Positions 61,247-64,000 of a stretch of DNA of 64,000 nucleotides are shown piece after piece. Location: NCBI GenBank assembly GCA_014238905.1, contig JABAAE010000016.1:62001-126000 (forward strand), in the 5' to 3' direction. The DNA is from Planctomycetota bacterium (lineage in GTDB: Bacteria; Planctomycetota; Planctomycetia; Pirellulales; Pirellulaceae). Numbering within the stretch: the first letter of the stretch is position 1; each line of letters opens with the position of its first letter. The translations under genes and the position numbers were made by a program. Under the pieces are notes generated by a model. It made no database searches. It was not told the origin of the DNA and saw only the letters and a program-made list of their open reading frames with translations.

Positions 61247-63643
61247 TTAATCGGGGATTTCGCGATTGAGTGCATACCGCAAAATATTAATTCCAATACG
61301 GGATGCATCTTCGGTTGGGTACCCTTTACATTCAACCGATTTTGCGTTCTCCAACGCGCAGCTGAGGTCGTTGGGTGAAAAAACAACTGACAGCGTCCCG
61401 TTGATTTGGATGGTTTCGAGGTAGGGTAACGTCTTGGTCTCCCTGTGTTTTCGAGAATCCGAATCCTGGTTTTTTAAAGGCGTTCTCAATATCACCGAAG
61501 TAATATCAGACCCATATTGGCTAGTGAATAAATCGTGGTTTGGTTCAACCCGTTTCAATTTGGATTCGGGGAAAATCAAGGCCATTTCGCGACGGAATGA
61601 TTTGGTGAACTGGGGACTGGCGCAAATGGCGTCAGCGAATAAAAAAAAGCCGTCCTCACGAATCATTTTTCGCAAAGCTTGTCGTTCAGCATCTGAGAAT
61701 TCGAATTCAAACCGGCCATGCATAAATAAAATTGGATATTGATACGCTTTTTTATCCGTCAGGCTGATCAGTGTTTTTTTCCGACTGACCGGAATAGCTG
61801 ATTCTCGTTGCACTGCCTGCATCAGGTTTTGTAGAGCGACTGTCGCATCATCGGCTCCTCCTGAATGCAGCAATTTCCCGATTTCGATTTGATCGGGCGA
61901 GACATCGCCGACCAGTTTTGGCCCGAGTTTGGGACGATTCAGTCGATCACGCAACTCTTGGTTGGTAGCATAAGTGACGACGTTGATACCGAGTTGGGTG
62001 CAGTAATCGACTGCCGCTCGATTGCTTCCGGTGATGTCCTGCTGGAACCGTGGCTGATTTAATTGCCAAAAACAGCTCAGATTACCGCGGCAGTAAACCA
62101 CGCTTGTCCGACAGCACGCCTGTAGCCCCAGCAACGGTCTTTGGTCGTCAGGGAAAATCTTGGAATTGGCGGTCCAAATTGGGTGGGAAGGGGCGAGTGT
62201 CTGGAATTGACTGCTGAGAATTTCTTCCATTGTGCTGGTGAATTCTTTGTCAAAATTCCCAGGATCGCATCCCTCGCCGGTGCACGCTTCTGCGAAAATA
62301 AAACCACCCTGATTGATGTACTCCTTCAGGTTCTCTTTTTGTTCAGGGGTCAGGTTAAATGAACTTCGACCACTGATGAAAAGGACGGGAGACTCTAAAA
62401 GGTCATTGATGGACGCTCTTCTTCCATCGATGGTCTGCCAATTCAATTTTCGGTTCCAGGCTTTTTCGGTTTCACGCGTCAGGAAATGGATTCCTTTGCG
62501 ATGAAGGTCCCAGTCGTTATCGTTGGCGTGCTGGTATTTGGCGATCAGGATAGGACGCAGGCCTTTCGAAAGAAAAAGCAGGGCGAACGATGTTCCTATG
62601 GTGTTCTGAATGACATCAATATCTTTTTTTTGACCATCGTGAAAAAAGGACCAGTAGTCTTTTCCTCGACGGTCCTTGATCAGGTGATCGGCACCCTCGC
62701 GGTACCAGTCGTAGTCGCCGAAAAATCGGATTCCTGCCAGACGGCCCGCTCTTTCGAGGCTATAGAGATAATAAAGTTCGTTCTTTAGACCCTTCAACAT
62801 TCCGCCCCGGCGAACGGGATGCTTATCCGCCATAAAATTATTGGTCATCCAGTTAATCGCCTGTTGAACCCGATAATTTGCTTCGCCCAAGTTTCCGCAA
62901 CATTGGATCCTTCCACCCTGGATCACGTCATCAATCGATAATGAGTTCTCGGTGGCAATGATCAGCGATGAAATTCCGGCTGCGGTCATCGAGCCTCTGA
63001 TTTCACCAGAATTTGGGTTTTCGTAGCCAAAACCTCCCGCATTTCGTCCCTTCAGGTTTTGTTGTCGTTCCCAATATTTTTTTGCACGGGCCCATGTTTC
63101 CGATTGAACTTTGGCCCCCGCCGCCTGTGCTTCGTGGAGGGCAAGTAATGCAACTTGGCTGATCGAATTATCAGGTCGCCTAACGTCTTTCCCTTGATAA
63201 TTGTAACCCCAGCCTCCTTCCCACGTTCCTCGTTCGGCTTTCCATTGCCGCTCTTCAAACCATTTCACGTTGCGTTGAATGGCGGGGAGATTGGCTTTCG
63301 GGTTTTCGAGACAGAGCACCATCGTTTGGAAAGATAGCGTGTAGGTTGCCGTCGAATTGATGTTCATGCTCTTGAGAATTCGAACGGCCTTCTGGATACT
63401 TGCATCCTCGGGATCAACTCCCGCGTTGAGCAACGCGAAAGTGGCCAGTGCCGTTACCCCATTTTTCTCATTTTGCCCCCAGGTCATCCAGCTTCCGTCA
63501 GCCGCCTGCTGCCGTTTCAAGTAGTTCACACCGTCTCGGATCGCCTCTTTGACCTGATTGGATGAAACCTGGGCGGAGGCAATATCTGCCGAGAATACGA
63601 TTAGAACAGCCGCCAGAATCAGAGAACTGTGTCGGTCTGTCAT
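61247..63643 (-). CDS. Secreted alpha/alpha-toroid protein with tandem DUF4159
   Basis: Signal peptide to 24, then squalene-cyclase-like repeats about 30-370 (YLKRQQAADGSWMTWG, RGTWEGGWGYNYQGKD, NAGGFGYENPNSGEIRGSM), each with the Q/E-x-x-x-G-x-W core. Two DUF4159 modules follow, about 415-590 and 640-790, visible as a repeat: LLESPVLFISGRSSFNLTPE with GGFIFAEACTGE against ILFMHGRFEFEFSDAERQAL with GFFLFADAICASP. DUF4159 is a GATase-like fold common in planctomycetes. Its stop is 56 bp past the convergent Rieske gene. Function unknown. Confidence 0.85.
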   Translation of the reverse strand: MTDRHSSLILAAVLIVFSADIASAQVSSNQVKEAIRDGVNYLKRQQAADGSWMTWGQNEKNGVTALATFALLNAGVDPEDASIQKAVRILKSMNINSTATYTLSFQTMVLCLENPKANLPAIQRNVKWFEERQWKAERGTWEGGWGYNYQGKDVRRPDNSISQVALLALHEAQAAGAKVQSETWARAKKYWERQQNLKGRNAGGFGYENPNSGEIRGSMTAAGISSLIIATENSLSIDDVIQGGRIQCCGNLGEANYRVQQAINWMTNNFMADKHPVRRGGMLKGLKNELYYLYSLERAGRLAGIRFFGDYDWYREGADHLIKDRRGKDYWSFFHDGQKKDIDVIQNTIGTSFALLFLSKGLRPILIAKYQHANDNDWDLHRKGIHFLTRETEKAWNRKLNWQTIDGRRASINDLLESPVLFISGRSSFNLTPEQKENLKEYINQGGFIFAEACTGEGCDPGNFDKEFTSTMEEILSSQFQTLAPSHPIWTANSKIFPDDQRPLLGLQACCRTSVVYCRGNLSCFWQLNQPRFQQDITGSNRAAVDYCTQLGINVVTYATNQELRDRLNRPKLGPKLVGDVSPDQIEIGKLLHSGGADDATVALQNLMQAVQRESAIPVSRKKTLISLTDKKAYQYPILFMHGRFEFEFSDAERQALRKMIREDGFFLFADAICASPQFTKSFRREMALIFPESKLKRVEPNHDLFTSQYGSDITSVILRTPLKNQDSDSRKHRETKTLPYLETIQINGTLSVVFSPNDLSCALENAKSVECKGYPTEDASRIGINILRYALNREIPD

Positions 63644-64000
63644 GAATGGGGTCCTGAAACCTGCTGAATGGAATTCGATTTGACTTGATAGGGACGGAGG
63701 TCGACAGCTCGATTTAGGCTAAATCCGGCGATCGTCGTTCATTTTGGGCAAAGAGCACCTTCCTCCCTGATCTCTTTTAATCTGTTCTTGTATTCTAATA
63801 ATGACACATTTCCCGATGAAGACACAGGGTTTAACTTGGTGCTGAGGACGTGCCTGAATTTTTACAGGGGGAATTCTTTAAAATAACGATTTTTCATGAT
63901 TTCCCCAAGTTGACCATGCGGTGAGTCGGGAGCCGTCTGAGGGTGTTATCCGGATGAAGGCATTTTCAGAGGGAACAACCGCAAATTAACGAGATATTTT
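63644..64000. other. 357-bp end region without a gene
   Basis: Upstream of the toroid/DUF4159 gene on the minus strand, so its promoter should be here. Both strands were scanned for RNA genes and repeats without result. The stretch around 63780-63810 is AT-rich. Confidence 0.45.

Noticed and set aside
60978-61386. Minus-strand frames with FSTLV- or RFLHT-type repeats
   Set aside because: They are the complementary strand of the in-frame array in the Rieske gene.

Overview
The window is from a planctomycete, most likely a member of the Pirellulales. The assignment rests on gene content: two DUF1501 proteins, a haem-binding PSD1 (DUF1549/DUF1553) protein, a DUF1598 protein, squalene-cyclase-like repeat proteins (one with DUF4159), a membrane-anchored Ser/Thr kinase, a formylglycine sulfatase, and many zinc-ribbon membrane proteins. 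Base composition looks near 50% GC. LPS genes (kdsA, lpxK) show a Gram-negative envelope. The window opens inside a gene, so the first CDS is partial. No rRNA, CRISPR array, transposase or phage gene was seen.

Layout. 0-6 kb: C-terminus of a DUF4340-like protein, maf and a pseudouridine synthase (divergent), Ser/Thr kinase, sulfatase. 6-17 kb: DUF1501, aspartate kinase with four ACT domains, a two-gene amidohydrolase operon in which two of three amidohydrolase modules lack metal ligands, and a zinc-ribbon membrane protein. 17-31 kb: TolC-like lipoprotein, TIM-barrel isomerase, YacP-like NYN protein, QueD-like protein, a transsulfuration pair (plant-type cystathionine gamma-synthase plus lyase), kdsA, a transglutaminase-like lipoprotein and a Tm-1-like UPF0261 protein. 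31-42 kb: HEAT-like secreted protein, DUF1598, lpxK, isochorismatase-ThuA fusion, PSD1-DUF1501 pair, tRNA-Phe(GAA).

42.5-55 kb is the most system-like part: eight same-strand genes with small gaps or overlaps. They encode a secreted alpha/alpha-toroid protein, a single-TM protein with an acidic linker, an ExbB/TolQ proton channel, an ExbD, a second ExbD with an N-terminal zinc ribbon, a TM + TPR + beta-propeller protein, an oligopeptide-binding-like (SBP_bac_5) protein with no permease, and an unrecognised secreted protein. I read this as a proton-driven envelope machine whose TonB/TolA-like member and outer-membrane partner are not of recognised type.

55-64 kb: a zinc-ribbon/TM gene split between two frames, tRNA-Ala(GGC), an ABC ATPase with a large membrane partner, a MazG-like protein, a Rieske protein and a toroid + tandem DUF4159 protein.

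Between the genes lies a second striking feature: at least eighteen short tandem arrays (units 12-24 bp, mostly 14-19, two to six copies), each with its own unit sequence. Most lie just downstream of a gene end, and three touch coding ends: one supplies the last codons and stop of a protein, one duplicates a stop codon, one adds a Cys-bearing pentapeptide repeat to the Rieske protein. An imperfect inverted-repeat element with an inner 16-bp palindrome sits at 25.7 kb.
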